From assembly GCF_918797505.1 (NCBI RefSeq), contig NC_092795.1:60486916-60550915 (forward strand): 64,000 bases of DNA, given 5' to 3'. How positions within the stretch are numbered: position 1 is the first letter of the stretch; every line of letters begins with the position of its first letter. The notes below the pieces were generated by a model. The model was not told the DNA's origin. It was given only the letters and a program-made list of their open reading frames with translations, and ran no database searches. This document shows, in pieces, positions 11,123-22,310 of this stretch. The stretch comes from Bemisia tabaci. Lineage: Eukaryota > Arthropoda > Insecta > Hemiptera > Aleyrodidae. The translations under genes and the position numbers were made by a program.

Positions 11123-11648
11123 ATTAGCTCGTTGCACGGTGTGCCGCCGGAGGCGTAAAAGTAAGTCTTGATGCTGTTGACATTAAACAGCTATGGCCAA
11201 AAATTTCGAGGCTTCTTTCGGCTCGACACGACATCAAACTGTAAGCACACGACGACGGAAGAAATACATTAGGATGAGAGTGCTTTTTAATAGGTGGCTC
11301 GTTAAGTCAGCTAAGGAGTAGTGAACTATGTGTAGGGATGAGGTCTGCATCATGTGAATTTAAAGTACAAATAAAAGTCGAGTTAGGGGAGCACGCCGAG
11401 GAACGCGTCCCAAGTTTGTCGAGGCCCGGGCCTCGGCCTGCCTCATGCGAACAATGCAATTCGTCACATGCAAATTGGACCTTCCAGTTGCCAGTTTGCA
11501 ACTACGCCGTCTTGGACTAACTTAGGCGGTAGAGAAAGGCGCACCGTCAGTTTCAGACGACTGTAAGCAGCACCAGCAGGCGTAGAATATAGAGGAAAGA
11601 TAACACGTGCTAGACGAGAAAAACATGGTCATGGTACTGACTACTATT

Positions 11649-11902
11649 CTGTCAAGCTACGGAAAAACGCCGTTAGAACATTCCAGAATTGCCAAATTGC
11701 CTTCGATAAAATGTTTAATTTTGAGGAAAACTATGAATATTTATCCTTGAAATTTTCAGGAACTTCAAGTGATACTGCGAACAAAATTATCTAAAAAATG
11801 GAGGAAAAATATTCATAAGTTTACCTGGGAATTCGTGATTCACTAAAAGAAATTTTGGCGACGCCTGAAGATTAATACGGCGTTTTTCCTTGGCACGGCA
11901 AT
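11649..11902. mobile_element. MITE family B, copy 2
   Basis: Left end TCAAGCTACGGAAAAACGCC, right end GGCGTTTTTCCTTGGCACGG. The left arm has a small change (CCGTTAGAAC). No coding capacity. Confidence 0.85.
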
Positions 11903-12118
11903 ATTATGTCTGGCTGTGCATGATTGTCAAGCAATCTGATAACCGGCACTAGACTATCTGATTTTGAGAAGTATTTTGAAATACTAGCCTAATGTAATTT
12001 GAGAGCGAACCTTCATTACGAACCTTTCATTATGGAAGAAGAATTGGAAAATCGTTAATTTCAATGTAAAGAGCTAGCTAAATTTTTTGAAGGATTTTTC
12101 TGCAGGATAACAATACTG

Positions 12119-12360
12119 ACTTGCTAGGGAGGAACGCTGTATGAAACTTCAGCCGTTGCCATATTTCCATTCATAGAATCAAAATTTCCAAGAAAGTTCG
12201 TGAATTATTGTTTTCAATTTTCAGAGAATTGTATTTGCAATTTATTCTAAAAATCTAAAAATTTCGAGATGAAATATTCATAATTTTTTTCAAAACTCTA
12301 TATTATACCGGGAGAAATTCGCAACATCTGAATTTGAAGACGATGTGTTTAGAATGACAG
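12119..12360. mobile_element. MITE family B, diverged copy 3
   Basis: The left end (TGCTAGGGAGGAACGCTGTAT) still matches the family, while the right end (GACGATGTGTTTAGAATGAC) is strongly decayed. The interior GTTGCCATATTTCC and AATTTTCAGAGAA keep the family pattern. An older copy than its neighbours. Confidence 0.6.
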
Positions 12361-12745
12361 AATATTACTTTGAACAACTTTTACTTCCTTTTTTTTTCAT
12401 GCGGCATTGCAACCTTGCCGTATCAGTTGCAGCGGCATGTAGCATGCCGGCTGGTAATTTGAAGGGGCCCGATTCGAACGTCGAATGTCGGCGGAACGTG
12501 GAGACAGGGCGGAGTGGCGGAGGGAGGGGGAGGGGGGAGGAAAGGACGTCATAATAATATTGCTCATTAAAAACTTCCGCACAAGAAGGCGATTTAGTCC
12601 CACCTCCCGGTTCCTGGGGATGCGACGCCCCATTCGCGGATAGTGTTGAAAGTCGATACCCTTACGATAAGAAATTCAGCTGCCACGCACTAAAACTTTT
12701 TTGCGCCATCCACTTTATATTGCATTGCTCTGAGAGGAATATTCT
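12361..12745. other. Stretch without recognisable gene
   Basis: Includes a purine-rich GGAGGGGGAGG tract near 12515-12540. No exon supported. Confidence 0.4.
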
Positions 12746-12746
12746 T

Positions 12747-12994
12747 CCAGGCTATGGAAAAACACCGTATGAACATTCGAGAGTTGCCAAATTTCCTACG
12801 ATAAAATGTTTATTTTTGAGGAGAGCCTTGAATATTTTTCCTTGAAATTTTCAGGAGCTGTAGGTCAAATTGCGAAAAAAATTATCTGAAAAATGGAAGA
12901 AAAATATTTACAAATTTTCCCGAAAATCGTGGTTTACTAAAAGAAACTTGGCAACGCCTGAAGGTTTATACGGCGTTTTTCCTTAGCACGGAAG
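12747..12994. mobile_element. MITE family B, copy 4
   Basis: Left GGCTATGGAAAAACACCGTA, right TACGGCGTTTTTCCTTAGCA. The interior TTCGAGAGTTGCCAAATTTC is nearly that of copy 1. Confidence 0.88.
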
Positions 12995-13360
12995 TATTGC
13001 ACAACTCTAAAAATAGAGTGTGAGGCTGTTCGTATTACCGCTCACGGGCTGTGTGTCATCTAAACCCATCGACGTATTTTTTGCGAGCAGATTGGATCGA
13101 TTAAAAAACGATAGAGATGAAGGTAAGAAAAAGTAAATGAGAAAAATTGTTTGAGACTGTCTTTATATGAATTATTGCGACTGATTACGACTTCCCACGT
13201 GCGGCGACACTGACTAGGCATTAAGTTCACAGAGGGCAGGAAGGGGGTAATAAGCATCTTCTCGACCCCCCTCCCTCTTAGAGCGTTACGTAGTATATGG
13301 ACGGCCCCTTAAAGGACTTCTTTTTTCAATGAATGAATGAATTCCCCTTCCCATCAGGAA

Positions 13361-13610
13361 TGCCGTGCTGAGTAAAAACGCCGTATGAGCCTTTAGGCGC
13401 TGCCAAATTTCCTTTGATTAATCAAAAATTTTCCGAGAAAATTTATGAATATTTTCCTCCCGAGTTCTCAGATATCATCGGTAATTTGATCTAAAATATC
13501 CAGAAATTGCAATGAAAAATATGCATCATTTACTTCAAAAACAGATAATTTCTGAGAGAAAATTTGGCAACACCCGAATGCTCACACGGCGTTTTTCCTA
13601 AGAACGGCAG
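13361..13610. mobile_element. MITE family B, copy 5
   Basis: Left TGCCGTGCTGAGTAAAAACG, right GGCGTTTTTCCTAAGAACGG. It belongs to a subgroup with GAGCCTTTAGGCG next to the left end, shared with copies at 27874 and 30869. Confidence 0.88.
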
Positions 13611-14035
13611 AAGAGTGGCAAGCCATCTTCCGACTTCGCACTGACGATTGAGCGCGGCAAAATTTTTTAGAAGACGATTTGGTAGCTGTCAGAGGAGGGG
13701 GAGGATTCGGCCGTATATTGCATAGCTCCATGCTCTGTGACGTGGTTGACGTAGCGTACGTCGCCGCGAGGGTGCGCCATCAATACGCGACGACGTGACG
13801 TGGCACGTCGAACGTCGACACCCGAAACAATGCGAAGCGGGAGACGGGAGGGCGCGCGAGGCTGCCAACATTAAATTTTCTGGTTCCCTACTCCTGCCCG
13901 CCATAAATCAAAAGCTCCCTGTTGAAAAGTATCCGACTCGCTCAAGTTCTTTCCTCCACTTATCCGAGAAAAATATATCAAAAATCCGCCAAATAAATGA
14001 ATAACAAGGGAGCTCCAAGTTGTTGCCATGCTTAG
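13611..14035. other. Stretch without recognisable gene
   Basis: GC-richer at 13700-13860 with several ACGT-rich words. No element ends or exon supported. Confidence 0.4.
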
Positions 14036-14078
14036 ACCGCATTTTGCAATAAGGAACCAACCAATTTTCCTGGCTCAT

Positions 14079-14338
14079 TTGGATTGCATTTTGCAAAAAG
14101 GAATTAGAAGAATTGCAATGATGTTAAGATTGTGCATTTTCATCCTTGGCAATAAAATTACTGATACCATGAATAAATATGAAATTTACATGGGAATTTT
14201 GTCTTAGATTTACAGTTTTTAGGGAGTAAAATTGAAATCGTCAGTGGATAATCAGGGTTTTCTTCCAAGAATAAAGAAGTTGCACAATCTTAGCAACATT
14301 TTAAAGCTGCTGGTTCCTTTTTGCAAAATACAATCCAC
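14079..14338. mobile_element. MITE family D1b, copy 1 (nested)
   Basis: Left TGGATTGCATTTTGCAAAAA, right TTTTTGCAAAATACAATCCA. Subterminal arms AAGATTGTGCA and TGCACAATCTTAGC pair. Inserted into the D1a element after CTGGCTCATTT. Confidence 0.8.
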
Positions 14339-14353
14339 TTAAGAAACAACATA

Positions 14354-14612
14354 TGGATTGCATTTTGCAAAAAGGAACCAAAAGTATTGCAACGTTGCTG
14401 AAATTGTGCAACTTCTTTTGCCTCAAAAGAGAAGCCTGATCATCTGTAAACATTTTCCATTTGACACGCTAAACACTGTAAATTTAAGGCTAAAATTACC
14501 ATGTGTATTCCATACATCTGCGTGATTACAATAGTTTTATAGCTAAGGTTGAAGTTGAACAATCTTAGCAACATGGACATGCTCCTGGCTCCTTCTTGCA
14601 GAATGCAATCCA
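14354..14612. mobile_element. MITE family D1b, copy 2 (nested)
   Basis: Left TGGATTGCATTTTGCAAAAA, right TCTTGCAGAATGCAATCCA. The flanks read ...ACATAT and ATATATG..., consistent with a short duplication of ATAT inside the D1a host element. Its ends match D1a ends, so both probably used the same transposase. Confidence 0.8.
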
Positions 14613-14767
14613 TATATGCCATTGGTTGTGCCATGCAGAAAGGTGATTTTATGGAAGAGAGCCAGAGATCGTGGTTCCTTATTGCAAAATGTAATCCATT
14701 TAAAGTGAGTTTTTACCAGAAGCCCAGAGAAAATTAGAGTCGTTGCTCTAACGATGCTTATAGTTTA

Positions 14768-15051
14768 TCAGCGGGCCGATTATTGACTTTGATTGGCAAA
14801 TCTACGGACAAAGAAGACAAAAGGGATATAAAGGTATCCTATTTGTGGAAGCGGATGGTTGCATTGTGGACGAATGGGATAGGTAATAGACCAACTAACG
14901 GCAACCCATGATTGACTCTATAGTTGGTCCATCATTTTCACCCTTAGTCTATTAGGAACCACCCATTTCGACCAACAGGATCGCTTCATACTCCCCAAGT
15001 CTTCTTTCTTTATTGCTTCGTCTATCAATTTCAATAATCAGTCCGCCCTGT
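14768..15051. mobile_element. Foldback MITE family H, copy 1
   Basis: Left ATCAGCGGGCCGATTATTGA is answered by TCAATAATCAGTCCGCC at the right. Inner arms include GACAAAGAAGACAAAAGGGA and GTCTTCTTTCTTTATTG. The centre has a further small palindrome around CAACCCATG. Copies at 25208 and 29716. Confidence 0.8.
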
Positions 15052-16612
15052 CCTATCTCTTTTTTGGTCATAATTACAATCATGCTCATGGTAGTATTTT
15101 TGTAAGCACATGTAATATTACGGTGAACACGGTATTAACATCACCGAGCTCAGCATTACAATCATCAAAATCCACGGTTGTAAGACCGTGCTTTGTGCTC
15201 TACTTCCCATTTCAACACAAAATGTCGGTTACTTTTTCTCCCTGTGTAGGCTTACTCACATGCAGAATATATCGTATTAGCCATTCTGCGATAAACCATT
15301 ATGCTTGGTTTTTTTACGCAGAGTATTTCTTTAGCTGAGATAATGAGTGTGAATAATCAAATAGTTTTCAACGAATACCTCAACAAAATCCCGGCGATAT
15401 AGGCATTTTTGGGTGTCAAATCTCTCACTTGACACTTTTAATTCGGTGTTCACTAACTTGGAAGGAGGAGAAACTATCTGATTCTTGAGGTTTACATACC
15501 TGAAACAAAAAAAAATTACAGACTCGTAACTTTATATGCTTCAAAATAATTAAAATGTCAACAAATAATAGAAAATAGAATAAAAGAAATTCAATAAACG
15601 AAATAATTAATGTAGAAATAACCAATATAGGAAATAGTTTACAGTGAGCACACTTGAAACTTGATTACACAAGTGACACTGTATCTACCAGTTTTGCTAA
15701 GTCGGAAAATAAGTGTATCAGTGGATACTAGATTCCGGATAAAGTATGATCCGTAGAAATTTATATTAGACAATGTTATATTTCTGATGACAATTTTCAC
15801 GCAGCTAGAAACTTAGCCAGATGCATGATTACCTTTCAAAAATCTAGTGCTGTTCATACCAGAATGATCCATGGTTAAATCGCCAAAACGCAGGAGCGAG
15901 TTTTGTAAGACAGATTCAAAGTTCCGATTTCCAAATTTTTTAGAAATAAATCGTTTTCCCTTGAATTTTGGTAACAATAATACACTGAATCTCATGAAAA
16001 TCGGTGTGCAATCATAATTTCATAATCGGAATTCATTTGCGACATGAAAAATCGAATCGTCAGTTAAAAATTGGGTTATCTTGGAAAAACGGGTCTTAGA
16101 CTTATAGAGCTGCCGATAACTTAGTTTTTTTGGCTTATAAAGGAGCTTCTTTGAGAGCCTCCCGAAACCCAACTTTTAACCGAGATATCGATTTTCCTTA
16201 CGTCACTAAATGACCTTACCGCATCAAATTATATTTGCAGACCACTTTTCAGCATAATACCAATCTATACAGGGAGGGTGCCAACTTGTCGAAATATGGA
16301 GCTCTTAGGGCCTCAAAGGGCAGCCAAGCTTCTGACACAAAAAATCGCACTGCCAATTTTCAGTTTCAAATTTCAAACCAAGATAGCCAAGAATATTCAT
16401 AAATGAGCATTCTTCCACCTAAATGAGTGAATTTATGCAAAAACTAAGTCAAACGACGAGTGGTGACAATTGTAATAAGAGATCACTCTGGATAATCTGA
16501 ATTCATAGGTTGGTTGCCCTTTTAATTTCACTTTTCATTTCCATTTTATACCCATTAGAATCAAAACTCCATCAAAAGAAACCCGCTCCCACAGATTATA
16601 CTCAATAACTTG
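15052..16612. other. Stretch with one splice-like motif, otherwise empty
   Basis: About 1.5 kb of AT-rich, probably intronic or intergenic sequence. Apart from the recursive-splice-like site at 15494-15518 no exon, repeat or element was recognised. Confidence 0.4.
15494..15518 (-). promoter_or_regulatory. Candidate recursive splice (ratchet) site
   Basis: On the minus strand a run of Ts leads into TTTGTTTCAG directly followed by GTATGTAAAC. This is a strong 3' splice site joined to a strong 5' splice site with no exon between them, the form of zero-nucleotide ratchet sites known from long introns of Drosophila. It would imply a long intron of a minus-strand gene. One such juxtaposition may arise by chance; splice-junction reads would decide. 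Confidence 0.4.
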
Positions 16613-17145
16613 TGAGGCTATGTTTACATGTTGAGCCAATCGATATGGATACAATCGCACCAATTTGATGTACCGCATACGATCTATTGATCGAACACCA
16701 CCAAGCAGCCTTATTTCGACCCGGCGAATTCGATCTCGATTTCGGGAATCTTCCTTCATCCCGAATCACCCTGTGAACGTAGCGCCTCAGATTACTCAAT
16801 CGACTTTTGAGGCTACGTTTACACGTTGAACCAATCGATATCGATACAATCAGTGTATTGAATACGGTCCATTGATCTTAAATCACCGAACACTCTTATT
16901 TTGACCCCGACGAATCGATTGCGGGAATCTTCCTTCATCCCGAATCACCCTGAAAACGTAACGCCTCAGATTTCTCGATCAACTTTTGAGGCTACGTTTA
17001 CACGTTGAACCAATCGATATCGATACGATCAATGTATCAAATACAGTCCATTGATCTTAAATCACCAAACACTCTTATTTTGACCCCGACGGATCGATTC
17101 TGGGAATCTTCCTTGATCCATCCCGAATCACCCTGTAAACGTAGC
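16613..17145 (+). repeat. Three-unit tandem repeat (179-195 bp)
   Basis: TGAGGCTACGTTTACACGTT starts at 16808 and 16987, with a diverged first unit at 16613. Each unit carries CCAATCGATATCGATAC, GACCCC(G)ACG and a conserved GGGAATCTTCCTT...CATCCCGAATCACCCTG end. The last two units are much closer to each other than to the first. A single diverged unit in the opposite orientation is at 48560-48705, so it is a mobile unit that expanded here. Confidence 0.85.
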
Positions 17146-17640
17146 ACTCGTTTCAGCACCGACTGATTCATCCGAGACGCAGACCCTTGGAGCGGCCCTT
17201 GACGGGACGGAGTACCGCTGTCTGCGAGCCGGGCCAGGGACGTGAATCATCGGCAACGCTGCCAAATCGTGCCGCGAGTCTCCGATACGGAGCCCTGGCT
17301 GTCGGATGGAGTGCGGGCGATGCGGCAAGGGTGGGGCCCGGCAGGCGGCGATGCACTTGCAAAGAACTTGCGCGCGAGAAGGGATCAGGCGCGGCGGGAA
17401 TCAATTCGGGTAATTGAATTGACGGGACGCCATTTGAATGCTGATAGTGCCTCGGGCCCGGCCGGGGTGTAGTCGAGTCGAGGAGTCGGGAGAAGGCGCT
17501 GTCATTTTCGCGATGAAACAAGAAACGAGATCGCGAGTCAAATGGAACTCCTCGGCCGCCTTTATGGAAAAACCTCCCAACGATATTCGAGCATTGCCGA
17601 ATTTTGGACGAAATCCAGGATGCTTATGGGCGTTGGTGAT
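17146..17640. other. GC-rich block without recognisable gene
   Basis: Higher G+C than the flanks between about 17160 and 17470, with overlapping compositional ORFs on both strands. No domain, no consistent splice signals. Possibly a CpG-rich regulatory block. Confidence 0.3.
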
Positions 17641-17646
17641 GGACTT

Positions 17647-17872
17647 CACTGGGAAAAAAAACACATTGGATCAAGAGTCCAGACTCTTAAAAACATCGAC
17701 AAGAAAAAATACTCATGATCAATCAGATTTTTGCTTATATCAAGAACCAAGCCTCTTAATTTAAGCGGATTTCCTTTTGATTTAAGGTAAATCTGATTGA
17801 ATCAAGAGTATTTTATTCTTGTCAATGTTTTCAAGAGTCTAGACTCTAGATCCAATGTGTTTTTTTCCAGTG
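17647..17872. mobile_element. MITE family A, copy 2 (TT duplication)
   Basis: Starts CACTGGGAAAAAAAACACAT and ends GTGTTTTTTTCCAGTG, bracketed by TT on each side. The two arms, with AGAGTCCAGACTCTT and AAGAGTCTAGACTCT, make a long hairpin. It is most like the copies at 36922 and 48740. Confidence 0.9.
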
Positions 17873-17874
17873 TT

Positions 17875-18900
17875 GGGAAAATGCGCCCATTCTGCTAAGA
17901 GCCAGAGTTCCTTTATACTGAGAGTAAAGACAAAAAGAATCCATTTCTGATTGGGTCCTTTATTTCAGGGCTCCACGGTGTCACAGACAGGAAAAAGATT
18001 ACAAATCACTGATTGCAAAGATTATAAACTTGAATGGACTGGGGAATTGGGGGCACGGCAAGGAACCATAATGGAAATAGAGAAGGAACGAAGACAGGAA
18101 TTCGGGAGTGAGTTGATCAAAGATTACCAAAAACGTTCACTTTGTGTAATCTTTACTCCCGTTTGTGACATCCATGAGCCGCGCTGTCTTAACTCTCTTT
18201 ATAAGGGGACTCTACTAAAGGCGATCTTGTTGGCACCGAGTAGAAATCAGGATATCACCGAGGTGGATCGTATTTGATAGTGGTTCGATGTATCGTTTGG
18301 TTCAAAACAATAGGTATCATGTATTGGTGCCGTGTTTGCCCCTACATTTGGGCCCAGTATGCAACAATGTTGGTCACTGTTGGGCAATAAGATTAAATCG
18401 GTAATAGGCATGATTGACTCGCTAACATGATTCTCTTTAGCAGGAAGGGGTGGAAACTCAAACTGTTCAGTTCAACACTAGAATTCCCTATTTTTCGTCC
18501 TCAAACTATGAATTTCTGACAATTTAGAACAGATGATCAGGATTTGACAACATCTGGCTGTGCATACTGCGTTTTTCCTGAGTAGAGCGGACTGTTGGTC
18601 GGCAAAGAGCAACTGCCGCTCGACGCTCGCTACACCCGAGCAGAAAACGGCCTCATCGGAAAATTGTTTCGATTTATCAGGTAAAGACATCAAAGCAGGA
18701 ACAATATTCAAGATGACTCTTTCATTTTGATTTAAAGGAGGTCGAATGGAGATCGATCCATTTGCGTCAAAGACATTCTGACAAGGAGAGGGAGAGAGGG
18801 AAGAAAAAATCGTGCGGACTAAGAAAGAGTGGAGTCCATATTGTGCATTACCGCCGTCCTAACCAGGGTGTCATAAGTCAATTATAGCATTTCAATTTTT
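17875..18900. other. Stretch without recognisable gene
   Basis: One right-end fragment of family B is visible at about 18540-18580 (CATACTGCGTTTTTCCTGAG). Otherwise no supported feature; an open frame at 17951-18277 has no recognisable similarity. Confidence 0.4.
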
Positions 18901-18907
18901 TGTCTAA

Positions 18908-19455
18908 AACTTCTTTTTTTTTTTTTTTTTTTTTTTTTGCAAGAAGACGTGCGCACTTTTTCTTGCCCCACTAATACCTTATTTAACCGTATGAATTTAA
19001 AAACTTACCCTAAAGTACCATTTAGAGGAAGTTGAAGTAGCAATTATCCTTTATTTTTACCCGTTCGGGTTTTGAAAGTTGCAAAAACACAAATTCGAGT
19101 CAAATATATCTATATCAATATCATTCGGTATTTAAATTTTTAAAAGTTGTCATGAATTTAAAACTCTAAAAATTACAAAAATGTAAACAGCAGATTACGT
19201 ATTTAAAAATACATGTTTTCGTTGCTAAAAATTACTCAAAGTCGAGTTCATTCATTGATCATGAATGCGAATGTATCTTCATCGCAGCAGATAGAAATAG
19301 AAACAGAGATGTTATGTGCTCTTTTCTAATATTTTTTTCTAAGATTTGAAGAGTTGTTGGTATGTCTATGAGCGAGAAGTTCCTGGCGTCATTATACATA
19401 GGACAATCAAATAGTATGTGATCTAAATTTTCTAACGGCTGCAAATTACACGAAG
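18908..19455 (-). mobile_element. 5'-truncated non-LTR retrotransposon tail
   Basis: On the minus strand a short frame (19444 down to 19259) reads CNLQPLENLDHILFDCPMY and ends soon after. The ...EHILFDCP-like cysteine/histidine motif is typical of the C-terminus of jockey/R1/CR1-type ORF2 proteins. About 320 bases of 3' UTR follow and end in a run of some 28 Ts on the plus strand, i.e. a poly(A) tail in the element's orientation. The reverse transcriptase part is missing. No clear target duplication was found. Confidence 0.7.
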
Positions 19456-19459
19456 TACC

Positions 19460-20190
19460 CTAAAGTAATATTGTGAACTACCTTCAGATCCTCGTTGAAA
19501 AAGGCTTCACGAGGTAAGACTGAAATACTGAACCCAGTGAAATGTCAGTCTCGAGTGAGTGTGTGCGCCATTGTAAAGGTGTTTGCTCAAAAGCAACATT
19601 ACTGAAATCTATGTGCGCACGGGAATGAATGGAGAGGGGTAGCTTCCAAATGTCTCATTATCGACGGGAAAGAAAACAAAAGAGTAATTTAGTGTCACGT
19701 CATTTTCATTGCATATATCCCGGGCGCGAAGCAGCGCGACGCTGGCAGTATTTATATCCTCACGACCCCCAACTCTTTCCCTTTTGTGTTCTTTGGCTTC
19801 AACGCTGAGCCAATGCAATAATTCTCGGTTTAACTGATTAAACCGTCAAACTCAGGCATCTCCCTCCCACTGTCTGTAATAATTAGTGCTCAAGCACATT
19901 ATGACGAAGACGCCGGCACAAAGAAAAATTTAAACCTCACTGCACCTTATGCTAGACTGTAGTTCGAAAATCTCCCTCTTTTATTATTTTCCTTGAGAAA
20001 ATAATTTTGAAAAAAGTGTCCGTTGGACATCGATGGCTAGGAAACAATATCGCCAATCTCCAGACTGACAATCTCGCAGGACCAAGAGAAACTTCGTCAT
20101 TTTTGTAATCTTCAGGTAGGGTTTATAATTTTAGTTGTACGGTACAGCGTCTTTACAACGGTCTCATGCAGAATCGGAGTAAATTAAAAA
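19460..20190. other. Stretch without recognisable gene
   Basis: No element or exon supported. A CTTCAG|GTAGGG juxtaposition near 20112-20122 on the plus strand is a weak splice-like motif. Confidence 0.35.
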
Positions 20191-20201
20191 CATCTGCTTG
20201 C

Positions 20202-20362
20202 ATTGGCGGATCCAGCAAATTGGCAACATTGTATTTTCTCCATTTAAACCTATGGAAACGTATCGATTCTTGGAGGGGCCAGGTGCTTTCTCGAGAATCG
20301 ATTATTTAGCATAGTTTTAAATGGAGGAAATCCGATGTTGCCAAATTACTGGATCCGCTACT
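20202..20362. mobile_element. MITE family G, copy 2, with 10-bp target duplication
   Basis: A 161-bp element whose arms (TTGGCGGATCCAGCAAATTG left, and AATTACTGGATCCGCTA right) pair over about 75 bases. ATCTGCTTGC stands immediately before (20192-20201) and after it (20363-20372). A duplication of about 9-10 bases is the mark of Mutator-like (MULE) transposition. The central CGATTCTTGG / CGAGAATCG arms match other G copies loosely. Confidence 0.9.
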
Positions 20363-20372
20363 ATCTGCTTGC

Positions 20373-22180
20373 GTATTTAATACCGAAGAGTGCGGCCGAG
20401 CCGCTGACTCATTTTCGCCAAAATTGTCAGTTAGGCGGTTTTGTTCCTTAGCCTGTGATATACTGCTGCATTTTAAACATTGTTATTTCAAGATTATCTT
20501 GATGGTGCTCCAGCATCCTGATAATGTAGTTTACTTCAAATAGAATGTTTCAGATATTTTCCTAGGTATAATTTCACTAAAAAACAGGGAAAAAAACGAA
20601 ATTTGAAGAAAAAGGTGAGAACCAAATCTAATGTAAATGCCAGATTACTTCTTTGCCGTGAAATGTTTATTAAACTACAGGCTGAAGATTCAGTGCTGTA
20701 GATAGGGCTAACCGGAAATCAGTCGATCGACTAGAACTATTTCAAGTTTAGTCGCAGGTATGAGAAAAGACCGGAATTCCGCGATCTAAACTTAACGTTG
20801 GAGAAAATTCGTCGATTTCCGGGTGAAGGGACTTTACCTCATTCCAGGGTTGTAAAACTGACCCAATTTTTTTCTCCCTTCGCAAAGAATGGCAAAGCAT
20901 GTCCATAATTTATCTGCTTTTTACTAGTGGCCCGAGGGGAAATCGGCGCAATTCTCAATGAGAATCGCCCAACAGTATTCGAGCGAAAACACTATAAACG
21001 CGGGTGGAAATCTTGCAACGCACAAATATAGTTACGTTCTTTCGTCCGGGGAACGAAAAATTTACGTCACGTACCGGCCTCTTCCGCCTTTCCACTTCCG
21101 GCGAGGCTCTAACCCACGATGAATATTTCAAAGGCCCACCTCAAAATCTGGCGTTGTCTTCGGCGCATGAAAAAAGGCAAGCTCAAAAGGCCGGAGCGCA
21201 TTTAGGAATTAATGAGGAAATAATTGAATAATTAAAAATCCAGTTGATGTTGGGTGCATTACTTTTCGACTCGAGCCATATTGTTCTCTGTTCCTCTTCG
21301 CCTGCCGGGGCTTACTTTCGCGGGTTTTGGCGAGCCCCCCCCCCCCCCCCCACCTCGCTTATTCCCCAATCCGTTCACGCCCGGCGAGGAAAAGTTAGAT
21401 TGAGGTTTAAAATTCAATTAGATGCGAGGGGGAGGGCCTCCGCCCGTGTCTAAAAATATAAAAAGAGGAGGAAAGTTTTTCACCTAATTTTTCATTCCGA
21501 GCCTACCCCCTTGTCCGCGCGCTGCATGCTGACGGCTCTCGTGGCGTTTCGAGCACGTAGCGGGGGCACCTGTCTACGAAGAAAGAAAGTGTATAGAAAC
21601 TGAAGTCTAAACTTATCGGGGAAGTGCATTTCTCATCACGGTTCAGCGAATCGATGAGTGATTGGACGAAAAAGGCTGGGATAGCAGGGGCGCTTTCTGT
21701 TCTAAAATTTAAAAGAAACGATTGATTGAAACGAAGGGGGTACAGAGCTTATCGACGGTGTAAGTCGGCAATCACATAACGATGTTTGCGACGTGGCAGA
21801 CTTCCGGTCATACTTTATTTTTTAAATGGAAAACTATACTCAACGGCACGTCTTTAAAACTGCCGTGATTTTTCTTCTCTGTGCAAAGAAAATTCTGCGA
21901 AAACCTCAAGGAATGGTGTCAATTGGTTCTCCTTTGAAAAATAACATAGAGGCGGGGCTTTTCAGACACCACACACGAGATATGTGATAGCCGACTTACG
22001 CCGTCGCTATGCGTACGCATATTCCCACTTCACCTTAAATTTTGAGACAGTTCAAAAGGCGTCTTTCATTATTTTTAATTCTACAAATAGCTTTTATCTG
22101 TTTTTTATACGGCTATTTTAGGTGGCCTCTTTCACCGACAGGTCCTCAACAGACGAAAAAGAGAGAATAAGAAGGATAAA
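20373..22180. other. Stretch without recognisable gene
   Basis: About 1.8 kb with a GC-richer part at 21270-21560 including a run of fifteen Cs. ORFs are short and without similarity. Nothing supported. Confidence 0.4.
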
Positions 22181-22189
22181 TTCTTTTGA

Positions 22190-22310
22190 GAAGGAGAGAG
22201 AGCGAACATCCATGTCCCTCTGATGACGAGATTTGAGACCATCGAATCTTGCCAATCTGGTCGAGATTCGAACCCGTGACCTCCGGATCAATTTAGTCAG
22301 ATGGTAGAAC
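22190..22310 (-). ncRNA. Possible tRNA-derived SINE fragment
   Basis: On the minus strand GGAGGTCACGGGTTCGAATC followed by TCG resembles a tRNA variable loop plus T-arm and a pol III B box (GGTTCGAATC). The 5' half does not fold as a tRNA and a good A box is missing, so it is more likely a SINE or tRNA pseudogene fragment than a functional tRNA. Confidence 0.35.

Larger units (their letters stand above)
14037..14700. mobile_element. MITE family D1a split by two D1b insertions
   Basis: The left part (14037-14086, ATTTTGCAATAAGGAACCA ... CTGGCTCATTT) and right part (about 14611-14700, ATATGCCATTGG ... GGTTCCTTATTGCAAAATG) together match the intact element at 53335. The short middle piece AAGAAACAACATAT at 14341-14354 also belongs to it. 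Two related foldbacks sit in the gaps, so the order of insertion can be read directly. Confidence 0.8.

Noticed and set aside
11105..11175. Apparent exon between TATTAG and GTAAGTCT
   Set aside because: It starts inside the right end of a MITE that is repeated at 7.5 kb, so the signals are repeat sequence.
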